The position numbers were made by a program, and so were the translations under genes. A stretch of 39,355 nt of DNA from CAZPKH01 sp964587165. Lineage in GTDB: Bacteria > Bacteroidota > Bacteroidia > Bacteroidales > Muribaculaceae. Location of the stretch: the NCBI GenBank assembly GCA_964587165.1, contig CAZPKH010000014.1, forward strand, positions 1 through 39,355, written 5' to 3'. The notes beneath the pieces were generated by a model. The model was given only the letters and a program-made list of their open reading frames with translations, was not told the DNA's origin and searched no databases. Every line of letters begins with the position of its first letter. Within the stretch, counting starts at the first letter, position 1. Shown here piece by piece: positions 14,017 to 22,807 of this stretch.

Positions 14017-16479
14017 TCAAATCGGGTCGACATCGTAGTAGCACTTCACCGATCGCATGGGAGCCCATGCATACATCGATTCGTGGACTGCACGCAGCAG
14101 CTCGCGCACTTTTTCGAGCGATGCCTGCGGCTCGATCTTGAGCATCACGCGGCGCACATACATATTCTGTACGCGCCCCACGGGGGGCTCGTCGGGGCCG
14201 AACACCCTCGTGCCGAGATATTGCCGCAGCCGTGTGGCGAATGCTGCAGCCGCCTCGTCGGCCGTGTGCCGCTCGGTGTGCTTGAAGTATATGTAGATCA
14301 AGCGGCAGAAGGGAGGGTAGATGAACTGCCGTCGATCCTCTATCTCGGCGCGGTAGAGGGCGTTGTAATCGTGGGTGGCTGCCCATTCAAACAGCGGCTC
14401 GTCGGGCTGGCGGGTCTGCACGGTCACTGTGGCGGGTGTGGCGTCGTCGGCTCGTCGGCCAGCCCGGCCTGCCACCTGCTCGATCATGGCAAAGGCTCGC
14501 TCGCGGGCGCGGAAATCGGGCTGACGCGCCGTAGCGTCGGCATCGACTATCACCACGGCGCTCACTTCCGAGAAGTCGAGCCCTTTGGTGACCATCTGTG
14601 TGCCGATAAGTATGTCGGCCCGGTGCGCCGAGAAGTCGTCGATTATCTGAATGTAAGAATCCTTGGCGCGGGTTGTGTCGAGATCCATACGCGCCGGTCG
14701 GGCGTCGGGAAAAGCTAAAGACAGCTCCTCGTCGAGCCGCTCTGTGCCGTAGCCGGCCACCTCTATGGAGTGGTCGTGGCACGCCGGGCAGACCGCAGGG
14801 AGCGGGTAGGTGGCGCCGCAGTAGTGGCACTGCAGGCGGTCGATGCCGCGGTGATAGGTGAGCGACACGTCGCAGTTGTCGCACTTGGCTATGTAGCCGC
14901 AGGTGCGGCACACTGCCACCGGGGCGTATCCGCGGCGGTTGAGATATACTATAGCCTGGCGTCCGCTCTCCAGGGCCCGGCGTATGTTCTGCCGCGCTGC
15001 CGGTGTGAGGTTTGCGCTGAAGGTGCCTTTCTGCTGTTCGCGCTTTATGTCGATGATCTCCATACGGGGCATCTTGGCCCCGCCGTAGCGCTCGGTGAGT
15101 TCGACAAGGCCGTAGCGACCCTGTCGGGCTTTTGCGTATGTCTCGACAGCGGGAGTGGCCGACCCGAGCAGGGTGCGGGCGCCGTGCATCGAGGCCAGCA
15201 CGATAGCCGTGTCGCGGCCGTTGTAGCGCGGAGCGGGCTCGGTCTGTTTGTACGACTGATCGTGCTCCTCGTCGACGATCACCAGTCCCAGCTGAGCAAA
15301 AGGCAGGAAGATGCCCGAGCGCACGCTGAGTATCAGCTGCGGCGGATCGGGCGAGAGCATGCGCCGCCACAGGTCGACGCGCTCGTTGTCGGTAAACTTC
15401 GAGTGATATATCAGCACTTTGTCGCCGAACACCTTCTGCAGACGCACTGCAAGCTGTGTGGTGAGGGCTATTTCGGGTACGAGCATCAGCGCCTGCCGCC
15501 CCTGCCGGATGGTGTAGTCGATCAGGTGCATGTAGATCTCGGTCTTGCCCGACGATGTGACCCCGTGCAGCAGCGTGACGGCGTGCTCGAGCATCGTTGT
15601 GTGGATATCGCCCAGTGCTTTGCTCTGCGCCTGTGAAAGTTGTGGGAGAGGCGACGTGGCGGGCCCTGTGTATTTAAAGCGGTTTATCTCCTTTCGGTAG
15701 ATGTCGATCACCCCTTTGTGCGACATCGCCGTGATTATGGCGGCCGACACTCCGGTGCGCTCCATCACCGCCGCCCGCGGCACTTCTGCCTTGCGCTCGC
15801 TCTTGAGCATGGTCAGCGTCGCCAGCAGGGCGGCCTCCTGCTTGGGGGCGGCGCTCACGGCGCGGAATGCAGCGGCCGTAGCATCGGTATCGGCTATGTC
15901 AAACCCCGGGGCGACGTACACCTCGCGCCGAGCGCGATACCGCTCGACAAGACGCTCCGACACTACGGCGAGTCCGCGCTGCATCAGTCGGCTCACGGCA
16001 GCCGAGGGGTGGCGTATGCCGGTGTTGCGGCTCACATCCGCCAGACGCATGCGCTTACCCTCATGGTCGAGATATTGCAGCACGGCCACCTCGGCGTCGG
16101 TGAGTTGCATGGCGTCGTCGGGTGTCTCGCCGCTGAGCTCCACGAAAGTCTCGCTTTCGAGCTTCAGCCCGGCCGGTACGGCCGCACGGTACACCTCGCC
16201 GGGGGTACACATATAGTAGTCGGCCACCCAGTCCCACAGTTTCAGCTGAGGGTGTCGCACCACCGGCGTGTCGTCGAGCAGAAGTGCAATCTCTTTGGCC
16301 TCAAACTCTTTCGGCTCGGCCACATTGACAGCCGTGACGATACCCGTATAGAATTTCGAGCGTCCCAAAGGCACCACAACGCGGCACCCCACACTCAGGC
16401 TTCCGGCTATCTCGTCGGGCACGGCGTAGGTCAGTGCCCCCGGCATGGCCAGCGGCAGAAGCACTTCGGCGTATCTCAT
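14017..16479 (-). CDS. priA: Primosomal protein N' (replication restart helicase PriA)
   Basis: An 820-residue superfamily 2 DNA helicase that reloads the replisome at stalled forks. The N-terminus (YAEVLLPLAMPGALTYAVP) is the PriA DNA-binding domain. The helicase core has Walker A GVTSSGKTEIY and the DEEH box (VDEEHDQSYKQ). The zinc-binding cysteine region reads CRTCGYIAKCDNCD, then CHYCGATYPLPAVCPAC. Late helicase motifs include LIGTQMVTKGLDF and EQVAGRAGR. The frame is open to an ATG at 16515. However, a -7 box lies at 16517-16524, so transcription would start past that codon, and the ATG at 16479 (MRYAEVLL) fits the family better. Size is normal for Bacteroidetes PriA. Confidence 0.95.
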   Translation of the reverse strand: MRYAEVLLPLAMPGALTYAVPDEIAGSLSVGCRVVVPLGRSKFYTGIVTAVNVAEPKEFEAKEIALLLDDTPVVRHPQLKLWDWVADYYMCTPGEVYRAAVPAGLKLESETFVELSGETPDDAMQLTDAEVAVLQYLDHEGKRMRLADVSRNTGIRHPSAAVSRLMQRGLAVVSERLVERYRARREVYVAPGFDIADTDATAAAFRAVSAAPKQEAALLATLTMLKSERKAEVPRAAVMERTGVSAAIITAMSHKGVIDIYRKEINRFKYTGPATSPLPQLSQAQSKALGDIHTTMLEHAVTLLHGVTSSGKTEIYMHLIDYTIRQGRQALMLVPEIALTTQLAVRLQKVFGDKVLIYHSKFTDNERVDLWRRMLSPDPPQLILSVRSGIFLPFAQLGLVIVDEEHDQSYKQTEPAPRYNGRDTAIVLASMHGARTLLGSATPAVETYAKARQGRYGLVELTERYGGAKMPRMEIIDIKREQQKGTFSANLTPAARQNIRRALESGRQAIVYLNRRGYAPVAVCRTCGYIAKCDNCDVSLTYHRGIDRLQCHYCGATYPLPAVCPACHDHSIEVAGYGTERLDEELSLAFPDARPARMDLDTTRAKDSYIQIIDDFSAHRADILIGTQMVTKGLDFSEVSAVVIVDADATARQPDFRARERAFAMIEQVAGRAGRRADDATPATVTVQTRQPDEPLFEWAATHDYNALYRAEIEDRRQFIYPPFCRLIYIYFKHTERHTADEAAAAFATRLRQYLGTRVFGPDEPPVGRVQNMYVRRVMLKIEPQASLEKVRELLRAVHESMYAWAPMRSVKCYYDVDPI

Positions 16480-16516
16480 CGGTGGATTATTGAGCAAAAA
16501 AATGATTTCTTGCATA

Positions 16517-16549
16517 CAAATATACGGAGAAATTTGTTAAATTTGCAAA
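16517..16549 (-). promoter_or_regulatory. priA promoter
   Basis: On the minus strand TTTG (16549-16546), a 21-bp spacer and TATATTTG (16524-16517) match the Bacteroidetes consensus. It overlaps the plus-strand -7 box for galM. Confidence 0.65.
16538..16545 (+). promoter_or_regulatory. -7 promoter element for the galM operon
   Basis: TAAATTTG matches TAnnTTTG, 43 bp upstream of the galM ATG. A -33 partner is not well placed (TTCTTG ends 25 bp upstream). The box lies inside the spacer of the divergent priA promoter. Confidence 0.5.
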
Positions 16550-16587
16550 TCTACTCCACATCAATACCTAATCTAACACAGTCAGCT

Positions 16588-17634
16588 ATGAACATCAAAC
16601 TGCATACCACCGACACGCGTGTCGGCAAAATCACTCTGGTGAAGATAGAGAATGCCTCCGGGGCATCGGTCACTTTGTCGAATCTCGGTGCCGGCATCGT
16701 GGAAGTCTGCGTGCCCGACTCGCAAGGACGCCTTGAGAATGTGGCCTTAGGGTATGCCGATGCTGCTGACTATATGGACGACGGCCCCTGCATGGGCAAG
16801 ACTCCCGGAAGATATGCCAACCGTATAGCGCGCGGGCGGTTCTCGATCGACGGCACGGAGTATCAGCTTGCCGTCAACAACGGCCCCAATGCGCTGCACG
16901 GCGGCCCTACCGGCTTTCAGAACCGCATCTGGGAGGTGCGCGTTGATGCCGCAGCGGGCGAAGTGGTGTTCACGCGCGTGAGCCCCGACGGAGAGGAGGA
17001 TTATCCCGGCACACTCACTGCCGAGGTGACATACCGCTGGAGCGACGACAATATCCTCACTATAGATTATAAGGCCACCGTCGAGGGCGCACCCACGGTG
17101 GTCAATCTCACCAACCATACTTACTGGAATCTCGACAAGACCTCATCGGCTCTCGACCACACCCTGCGGCTCAATGCCGACAGGTATGTCGTGACCGACA
17201 AGGACCTCACACCCACAGGCGAGCTGGCACCGGTCGACTCCACTCCGATGGATTTCCGCAACCCCCGCCGCGTGGGCGACGATATACACAAGACCGACTT
17301 CGCCCCCATAGCTTACGGCAAGGGGTACGACAGCTGCTGGGAGATAGCCGGCACTCCGGGCGAGCTCAATATGGCGGCCCGTCTCAACGGCCCGTTGTCG
17401 GGGCGTGTACTTAAGGTATTCACTACTCAGCCGGGCGTGCAGGTGTATACCGGCAACTGGCTCAAAGGGTGCCCCGCAGGCCGCGGCGGCGAGCGGTACG
17501 ACGACTATGCCGGCATAGCCATCGAGTGCCAGCATTTCCCCGACGCGCCAAACCATCCCGATTTCGCCTCCACGCTGCTGCGCCCCGGCGAGACGATGCA
17601 CGAGCGCATAGAGTATCACTTCACCGCCCTCTGA
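16588..17634 (+). CDS. galM: Aldose 1-epimerase (galactose mutarotase)
   Basis: A 348-residue mutarotase that interconverts alpha and beta anomers of galactose or glucose ahead of galactokinase. Family motifs seen are GKTPGRYANRIARGRF near 71-86, NGPNALHGGPTGFQNRIW near 96-113 (substrate histidine), VVNLTNHTYWNL near 171-182 (second catalytic histidine) and IAIECQHFPDAPNHPDF near 311-327 (catalytic glutamate). The open frame runs far upstream antisense to priA, but the ATG at 16588 is where homology begins and follows a promoter box. No signal peptide is seen, so it is cytoplasmic. It starts a long plus-strand gene run; rsmG begins 3 bp after its stop. Confidence 0.93.
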   Translation: MNIKLHTTDTRVGKITLVKIENASGASVTLSNLGAGIVEVCVPDSQGRLENVALGYADAADYMDDGPCMGKTPGRYANRIARGRFSIDGTEYQLAVNNGPNALHGGPTGFQNRIWEVRVDAAAGEVVFTRVSPDGEEDYPGTLTAEVTYRWSDDNILTIDYKATVEGAPTVVNLTNHTYWNLDKTSSALDHTLRLNADRYVVTDKDLTPTGELAPVDSTPMDFRNPRRVGDDIHKTDFAPIAYGKGYDSCWEIAGTPGELNMAARLNGPLSGRVLKVFTTQPGVQVYTGNWLKGCPAGRGGERYDDYAGIAIECQHFPDAPNHPDFASTLLRPGETMHERIEYHFTAL

Positions 17635-17637
17635 CCG

Positions 17638-18258
17638 ATGGATGAGGTTCTGAAGTATTTCCCTTTGCTCACGCCGGAGCAGATCGAACAGTTTGAGATA
17701 CTTGGGCGCGAATACCCGCAGTGGAACGATAAGATAAACGTCATCTCGCGCCGCGATATCGACAATCTGTACGTCCACCATATACTACACTCGCTTGCCA
17801 TAGCAAAATTTCTAACACCGGTCGCCGGTACCACGTTTCTCGACATGGGCACCGGCGGCGGCTTCCCCGGCATACCGCTGGCGGTGATGTGGCCCGAGTG
17901 CAGATTTCATCTGATCGACCGTGTCGGCAAGAAGATACGCGTGGCCAACGAGGTGGCTGCGGCGGCCGGACTGACAAACGTGACATTTCAGCACGGCGAC
18001 ATCGGCGAGTGCCGCGACCGCTACGACTATGTGGTGAGCCGCGCCGTGATGCGCCTGGAGGCTCTGGTGCCGCTTGTGCGCAAGAATATCGCCCGAACCT
18101 GCCGCAACGCTTTCCCGAACGGCCTGATCGTGCTCAAAGGGGGCGACATCGACGACGAGATACGCGCCACCGGCCGCCCCACCATCGAAGTGCCGCTGAG
18201 CGACTGGTTCAGCGAGCCGTTTTTTGAAACTAAAAAATTGATATATACCGAATTATGA
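17638..18258 (+). CDS. rsmG: 16S rRNA (guanine527-N7)-methyltransferase
   Basis: A 206-residue SAM-dependent methyltransferase that modifies G527 of 16S rRNA. The SAM-binding motif FLDMGTGGGFPGIPLAV lies near residues 63-79. The N-terminal part contains WNDKINVISRRDIDNLYVHHILHSL, typical of GidB/RsmG. The gene starts 3 bp after galM and its stop overlaps the start of the next gene (ATGA). It therefore sits in a translationally coupled run rather than beside mnmG/gidA as in many bacteria. Length is normal. Confidence 0.93.
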   Translation: MDEVLKYFPLLTPEQIEQFEILGREYPQWNDKINVISRRDIDNLYVHHILHSLAIAKFLTPVAGTTFLDMGTGGGFPGIPLAVMWPECRFHLIDRVGKKIRVANEVAAAAGLTNVTFQHGDIGECRDRYDYVVSRAVMRLEALVPLVRKNIARTCRNAFPNGLIVLKGGDIDDEIRATGRPTIEVPLSDWFSEPFFETKKLIYTEL

Positions 18259-18902
18259 AAATCGCCAGATTTGTATTCAATCCATTCGGCGAAAATACCT
18301 ATGTGGTATACGACGAGACCACACGCCATGCAGCCGTGATCGACCCCGGGATGATGAACCCCGAGGAGGAGCGGGCGCTGGCCGAATTTATAGAACGCAA
18401 CGACCTCACTGTCACCGATATGTTGATCACACATGTGCATATCGATCATACTTTCGGTGTCGATTTCGTAAAGGCTAAATACAATGTCGGAGTGTCGGCC
18501 AACCCCGCCGACGCTTTTCTCGGCACAACCCGCTCGGAGCAGGCGCGCCGTTTTCACTTCAACTTCGATCTGCCCGACGTGCTGATCGACCGCGAGCTGC
18601 ACGAAGGCGACGTGATAACCCTCGGCCCCGACACTCACCTTAAAGTGATCGAAGTGCCCGGCCACTCGCCCGGCAGCATTGCTTTGTACAGCGAGGAGGA
18701 GGGGATACTGTTCACCGGCGACGCTCTGTTTCCCGGATCTATCGGACGCACCGATGTGCCCGGCGGCGACCACGATACCCTGGTGAGCTCCATAAAGCAG
18801 AAACTGCTCACGCTCCCCGACAGCACCCTTGTGCTTCCGGGACACACCGACCGCACCACCATAGGGCACGAGCGTGATACAAACATGTACTTACAAGACT
18901 GA
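18255..18902 (+). CDS. MBL-fold metallo-hydrolase (glyoxalase II-like)
   Basis: A 215-residue metallo-beta-lactamase-fold hydrolase. The metal-binding HxHxDH motif is THVHIDHTFG near residues 59-68. Further ligands are in VPGHSPGSIALY (near 134-145), FTGDALFPGSIGRTD (near 154-168) and the late LPGHTDRTTIGHE. This pattern matches the glyoxalase II-like/YcbL group of thioester hydrolases, cytoplasmic and usually binding two metal ions. It overlaps rsmG by four bases and is 32 bp upstream of the phosphorylase gene. The natural substrate cannot be read from the sequence. Confidence 0.88.
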   Translation: MKIARFVFNPFGENTYVVYDETTRHAAVIDPGMMNPEEERALAEFIERNDLTVTDMLITHVHIDHTFGVDFVKAKYNVGVSANPADAFLGTTRSEQARRFHFNFDLPDVLIDRELHEGDVITLGPDTHLKVIEVPGHSPGSIALYSEEEGILFTGDALFPGSIGRTDVPGGDHDTLVSSIKQKLLTLPDSTLVLPGHTDRTTIGHERDTNMYLQD

Positions 18903-18934
18903 AATATAATCAATCACAAAATATCTGAATAACG

Positions 18935-19756
18935 ATGCTAAACAAAATCAACGAAACTGCAGCATACCTGCGCTCGCGCGTAGAGGGCGAGATGCCCCGT
19001 CTGGCCATAATCCTCGGCACAGGCCTCGGCCCTATAGTCGACTATATCGAAGATGCCCAGACCATACCTTACTCGGAGATACCCAACTTCCCGGTGTCGA
19101 CCGTCGAGGGCCATTCAGGCAACCTCATCTTCGGTAATATGGGCGGCAAGCGCGTCATGGCCATGCAGGGCCGATTCCACTACTACGAGGGGTACGACAT
19201 GAAAGCCGTGACATTCCCGGTGCGTGTGATGCGCGCCTTAGGTGTCGATACACTCTTTGTGTCGAACGCCGCCGGTGGCATGAACAAGGAGTTCTGCGTG
19301 GGCGATGTTATGATAATCACCGACCACATCAACCTCTTCCCCGAGAACCCCCTGCGCGGCCGCAACTACAACGAGCTTGGCCCGCGCTTCCCGGCCATGA
19401 CCGAGGCTTACCGCAAGGAGCTCGTGGCTCTTGCCGACGAGATAGCCCGCGACAAAGGGCTGCGCCTGATGCACGGCGTGTATGTGGGCACCACGGGCCC
19501 GACGTTCGAGACTCCGGCCGAGTATGAGTATTTCCGCATCATAGGCGGCGATGCCGTGGGGATGTCGACCGTACCCGAAGTGATCGTGGCAAACCATGCC
19601 GGGATGCGCGTATTCGGCCTGTCGGTGATCACCGACCTCGGCGGCAAGGATGTCACGCAGGTGCCCACCCACGAGGAGGTGCAGGAAGCCGCTGTCACCG
19701 CTCAGCCCGTCACCGTGGCCGTGATCACCGAGATGGTAAAGCGCATTGAGCTCTGA
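18935..19756 (+). CDS. Purine-nucleoside phosphorylase
   Basis: A 273-residue purine-nucleoside phosphorylase of the trimeric PNP/MTAP superfamily (PunA/PNP type). It splits inosine and guanosine with phosphate to base plus ribose-1-phosphate. Motifs visible are the phosphate-binding GTGLGP (near 28-33), VSTVEGHSGN (near 54-63), MQGRFHYYEGY, VSNAAGGMN near 109-117, the base-binding TTGPTFETPAEYEYFR near 188-203 and DAVGMSTVPEV. The expected conserved Glu, Met and late Asn-type residues are in place. It lies in the middle of the galM-PepSY run, 3 bp before thiL, a salvage/cofactor pairing without an obvious pathway link. Confidence 0.93.
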   Translation: MLNKINETAAYLRSRVEGEMPRLAIILGTGLGPIVDYIEDAQTIPYSEIPNFPVSTVEGHSGNLIFGNMGGKRVMAMQGRFHYYEGYDMKAVTFPVRVMRALGVDTLFVSNAAGGMNKEFCVGDVMIITDHINLFPENPLRGRNYNELGPRFPAMTEAYRKELVALADEIARDKGLRLMHGVYVGTTGPTFETPAEYEYFRIIGGDAVGMSTVPEVIVANHAGMRVFGLSVITDLGGKDVTQVPTHEEVQEAAVTAQPVTVAVITEMVKRIEL

Positions 19757-19759
19757 TAT

Positions 19760-20848
19760 ATGGCAAATACTGAAATTTCGCAACTTGGTGAGTTCGGCCT
19801 GATCGACCGCCTCACCGAGGGGCTTTCGCCGAAAAACCCCTCGACCGTCAAGGGCGTGGGCGACGACTGCGCCGTGATACGCAGCGGCGACAACGATATA
19901 CTCGTGTCGACCGACATGCTCCTCGAAGGGGTGCATTTCGACCTCACCTATATGCCGCTGAAGCATTTGGGGTACAAGGCGGCGGTGGTCAACTTCTCCG
20001 ACATCTACGCCTGCAACGGCACCCCGCGGCAGATCACCGTGTCGCTCGGCATCTCGGCGCGATTCACCGTAGAGCATATCGAGGCTCTATATGCCGGAAT
20101 ACGGCTTGCATGCGAGGCCTACGGCGTCGACATCGTGGGTGGCGACACCTGCGCTTCGAAGCAGGGGCTCGTGATAAGCATCACCGTGATAGGCGAGGCT
20201 AAGGCCGACAGCGTCGTGTCGCGCTCCGGAGCCAAAGATACCGACCTGATATGCGTGTCGGGCGATCTGGGAGCCGCCTATATGGGGCTGCAGCTGCTTG
20301 AACGCGAAAAGGTCGCATCGGCCGGACAGAAAGATTTCGTGCCCGACTTCGCCGGCAAGGAGTATCTCGTAGAGCGCCAGCTCAAGCCCGAAGCCCGCAA
20401 GGATATAGTGCAGAAGCTCGCCGAGGCCGGCATCGTGCCTACATCGATGATCGATATATCCGACGGTCTCTCGTCGGAGCTGATGCACCTGTGCAAAGCC
20501 TCCGATACCGGCTGCCGCATATACGAAGACCGCATACCTATCGACTATCAGACAGCCGTCATGGCCGAGGAGATAGGGATGAATCTGGTGACGGCCGCCC
20601 TCAACGGCGGCGAGGACTACGAGCTGCTTTTCACCGTGCCGCTCCACGACCACGACCGCGTGGCCGGAATCCCCGGCGTGCATATCATCGGATATATGAC
20701 CAAACCCGACCTCGGGTGCGCCATGATAACTCGCGACGGCAACTCCGAGATCACTCTGAAGGCTCAGGGGTGGAACCCGCTGGCCAAACCTCAGACCACT
20801 CCTCAGCAGCAAGATGCCTCAGAAAAAGAAGACGACACCAAGGAGTAA
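19760..20848 (+). CDS. thiL: Thiamine-monophosphate kinase
   Basis: A 362-residue ATP-dependent kinase converting thiamine monophosphate to thiamine pyrophosphate, of the AIR synthase/PurM-like fold. Motifs include GVGDDCAVI (near 31-39), STDMLLEGVHFDLTYM (near 50-65), VNFSDIYACNGTP (near 77-89), GGDTCASKQGLVISI (near 126-140) and MIDISDGLSSELMHLC near 231-246. The start is 3 bp after the phosphorylase stop. No thiamine riboswitch precedes it, as expected for an internal gene. The tail after about residue 335 is low-complexity (Gln/Thr/Lys rich), and its last 35 bp overlap the start of mltG. Confidence 0.92.
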   Translation: MANTEISQLGEFGLIDRLTEGLSPKNPSTVKGVGDDCAVIRSGDNDILVSTDMLLEGVHFDLTYMPLKHLGYKAAVVNFSDIYACNGTPRQITVSLGISARFTVEHIEALYAGIRLACEAYGVDIVGGDTCASKQGLVISITVIGEAKADSVVSRSGAKDTDLICVSGDLGAAYMGLQLLEREKVASAGQKDFVPDFAGKEYLVERQLKPEARKDIVQKLAEAGIVPTSMIDISDGLSSELMHLCKASDTGCRIYEDRIPIDYQTAVMAEEIGMNLVTAALNGGEDYELLFTVPLHDHDRVAGIPGVHIIGYMTKPDLGCAMITRDGNSEITLKAQGWNPLAKPQTTPQQQDASEKEDDTKE

Positions 20849-21905
20849 ACCCTCCGCATCATCCCGGCAGCGGCAGCGACGACAGCGGTCGTGGCTGTCG
20901 CGCCATCGCGGTATTGTAGTCACCGGCGCGATAGTGGCCGCAGCCTTGGGGTGCATCGCATGGTTTTTCGCCCTCAGCGGATACCGCGGCGACACCACAT
21001 GGATCTACATACCCCGCGAGGCAACTTCCGAATCGGTGGCCGACTCGCTACGTATCAATCTCGGAGCGTCGGCCGGCGACCGCGTCTATATGCTCTGGCG
21101 GCTGCAAGGGGGCGACCCCGAGCGGTCGTACGGTGCATATCGGGCCGATCACGGCCGGTCGATCCTGTCGCTGAGCCGTGCTATGGCAAAAGGGCGGCAG
21201 ACACCGGTGCGGGTATCGTTCACCGGAGTCCGCACGCTCGACGATCTGGCGCGCCGCGTCACCAATCAGCTCTCCATGTCGCCCGAACAGTTTGTCGAGG
21301 CATGCTCGCGGGTGCTCCCCGCTGCCGGCTATGACACCCCCGAGAAGTATCCGGCGGCTTTCATCCCCGATACCTACGAGTTTTACTGGGCTGTGAGCCC
21401 CGACACTCTCGTGGCGCGCCTGGCCCGCAATACTGCCCGATTCTGGACCGACGAACGCCGCCGCAAGGCGCGCCGCCTCGGCCTCGACCCGGTTGGAGTG
21501 GCCACCGTGGCCTCGATAGTCGAGGAGGAGACAGCCAAGCCGGACGAACGCCCCAAAGTGGCGCGTCTGTATCTCAACCGCCTCCGCCGGGGGATGAAGC
21601 TGCAGGCCGACCCCACGGTCAAGTTTGCCCTGGGCGACCCTACGCTGCGCCGCATAAACCTCGACCATCTTAAAGTGAACTCTCCCTACAACACATATCG
21701 CATCGCCGGCCTTCCCCCGGGGCCTATCCGCGTGGCCGAGAAATCTACTCTCGAAGCCGTGCTCGATGCCCCCGACCACTCTTATATTTATATGTGTGCC
21801 AAGGAGGATTTCTCGGGGTATCACAACTTCTCGACCTCCTACGAGCAGCATCTGCGCAATGCAGCTGCCTATCAGGCCGAGCTAAACCGTCGTAATATCA
21901 GATGA
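20814..21905 (+). CDS. mltG: Endolytic murein transglycosylase
   Basis: A 363-residue MltG (YceG-like) lytic transglycosylase that cuts nascent glycan strands and so helps set glycan length. A basic cytoplasmic tail (1-30, many Lys/Arg) precedes one membrane segment (about 33-53, GIVVTGAIVAAALGCIAWFF). A LysM-like/substrate region follows, then the catalytic domain with SIVEEETAKPDERPKVARLYLNRL (catalytic Glu within EEE) and KLQADPTVKFAL. Late motifs include SPYNTYRIAGLPPGPI. The start codon lies 35 bp inside thiL in another frame, and the stop overlaps the TraB gene start by four bases, so expression is probably coupled to both. Confidence 0.93.
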   Translation: MPQKKKTTPRSKPSASSRQRQRRQRSWLSRHRGIVVTGAIVAAALGCIAWFFALSGYRGDTTWIYIPREATSESVADSLRINLGASAGDRVYMLWRLQGGDPERSYGAYRADHGRSILSLSRAMAKGRQTPVRVSFTGVRTLDDLARRVTNQLSMSPEQFVEACSRVLPAAGYDTPEKYPAAFIPDTYEFYWAVSPDTLVARLARNTARFWTDERRRKARRLGLDPVGVATVASIVEEETAKPDERPKVARLYLNRLRRGMKLQADPTVKFALGDPTLRRINLDHLKVNSPYNTYRIAGLPPGPIRVAEKSTLEAVLDAPDHSYIYMCAKEDFSGYHNFSTSYEQHLRNAAAYQAELNRRNIR

Positions 21906-22780
21906 TTCGCAAGATTACAGTCGTCGCGCTTCTGTCGCTTTTATCGTTAGTGGCTCATGCCGAGCCGGGCACACTGCTGTGGCGCATCTCGCGCCCGGGC
22001 ACGGAGCGCGTGTCGTATCTTTTGGGCACACACCATATCGCCCCTGTGGCCATGATCGACTCCATAAGCGGGCTGCGGCACGCACTGGCCGAAGTCGATG
22101 CCGTATACGGAGAGATCGCCGCCGACAAACTGATGTCGGCTGAATCACAGGCGCTTATACTTGCTGCCGCAAAGGCTCCGGCCGACTCGACTCTCACCGA
22201 TCTCTTCACTGCTGCGCAGTTGGCACGTATCGACAGCATTATCGGACTCCCCGGCGCGACGCAGTACATGGCGCAGATGAAGCCGGCTCTCATCGAGACT
22301 CAACTCACCGTCGTGCTCACTCAGCAGGCATGCCCGGAGTTTGACCCGATGCGCCCGTTTGATGTCGAGCTGATGCGCATGGCTGCCGCCGACGGTAAAC
22401 CGGTGCGTGATCTTGAGACCGTCGAAAGCCAGATCGAGGTGCTTTTCGGAGCTCCGATCTCGGCTCAGGCCGAGTCGCTGGCTGCACAGCTCGACGACCT
22501 CGACAGCGCGGCAAAATCGGTGCGCGACCTCTCGCAGGCATACCTTGACACCGACCTTGATCTGCTCTACAGCACCATGCTCGAATCGGCCTCTTATGCC
22601 GACACCGCGCAGTGGGAGCGTCTCGTGGCCGCGCGCAACCGCGCCTGGCTCTCCAAGCTCGACGAAGCGTTGTCGGCCGAAAAGATCCTGATAGCTGTCG
22701 GAGCAGGCCACCTGCCCGGCGACGACGGACTCATATCGCTGCTCCGCCGGGCCGGCTATACGGTCATGCCGGTACAATAA
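21902..22780 (+). CDS. TraB/GumN family protein
   Basis: A 292-residue exported protein of the TraB/GumN (PF01963-type) family. A signal peptide (ITVVALLSLLSLVAHA, cleavage after about residue 20) precedes the domain. The signature LLGTHHIAP (near 40-48) and the late GAGHLPGDDGLISLLRRAGY (near 268-287) carry the paired conserved residues proposed to bind metal in this family, which has been related to Tiki-type metalloproteases. The ATG overlaps the mltG stop. The molecular function in Bacteroidetes is unknown; location next to mltG suggests an envelope role, which is inference. Confidence 0.87.
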   Translation: MIRKITVVALLSLLSLVAHAEPGTLLWRISRPGTERVSYLLGTHHIAPVAMIDSISGLRHALAEVDAVYGEIAADKLMSAESQALILAAAKAPADSTLTDLFTAAQLARIDSIIGLPGATQYMAQMKPALIETQLTVVLTQQACPEFDPMRPFDVELMRMAAADGKPVRDLETVESQIEVLFGAPISAQAESLAAQLDDLDSAAKSVRDLSQAYLDTDLDLLYSTMLESASYADTAQWERLVAARNRAWLSKLDEALSAEKILIAVGAGHLPGDDGLISLLRRAGYTVMPVQ

Positions 22781-22807
22781 TCAGCCGCTCAGAGCGTTTT
22801 CTCAGTG

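Noticed and set aside
15640..16587. Upstream extension of the galM frame antisense to priA
   Set aside because: Mutarotase homology begins at the ATG at 16588 after a promoter box; the extension is an antisense shadow of priA.
19700..19760. Thiamine riboswitch before thiL
   Set aside because: Only 3 bp separate the upstream gene from thiL, leaving no room for a riboswitch.
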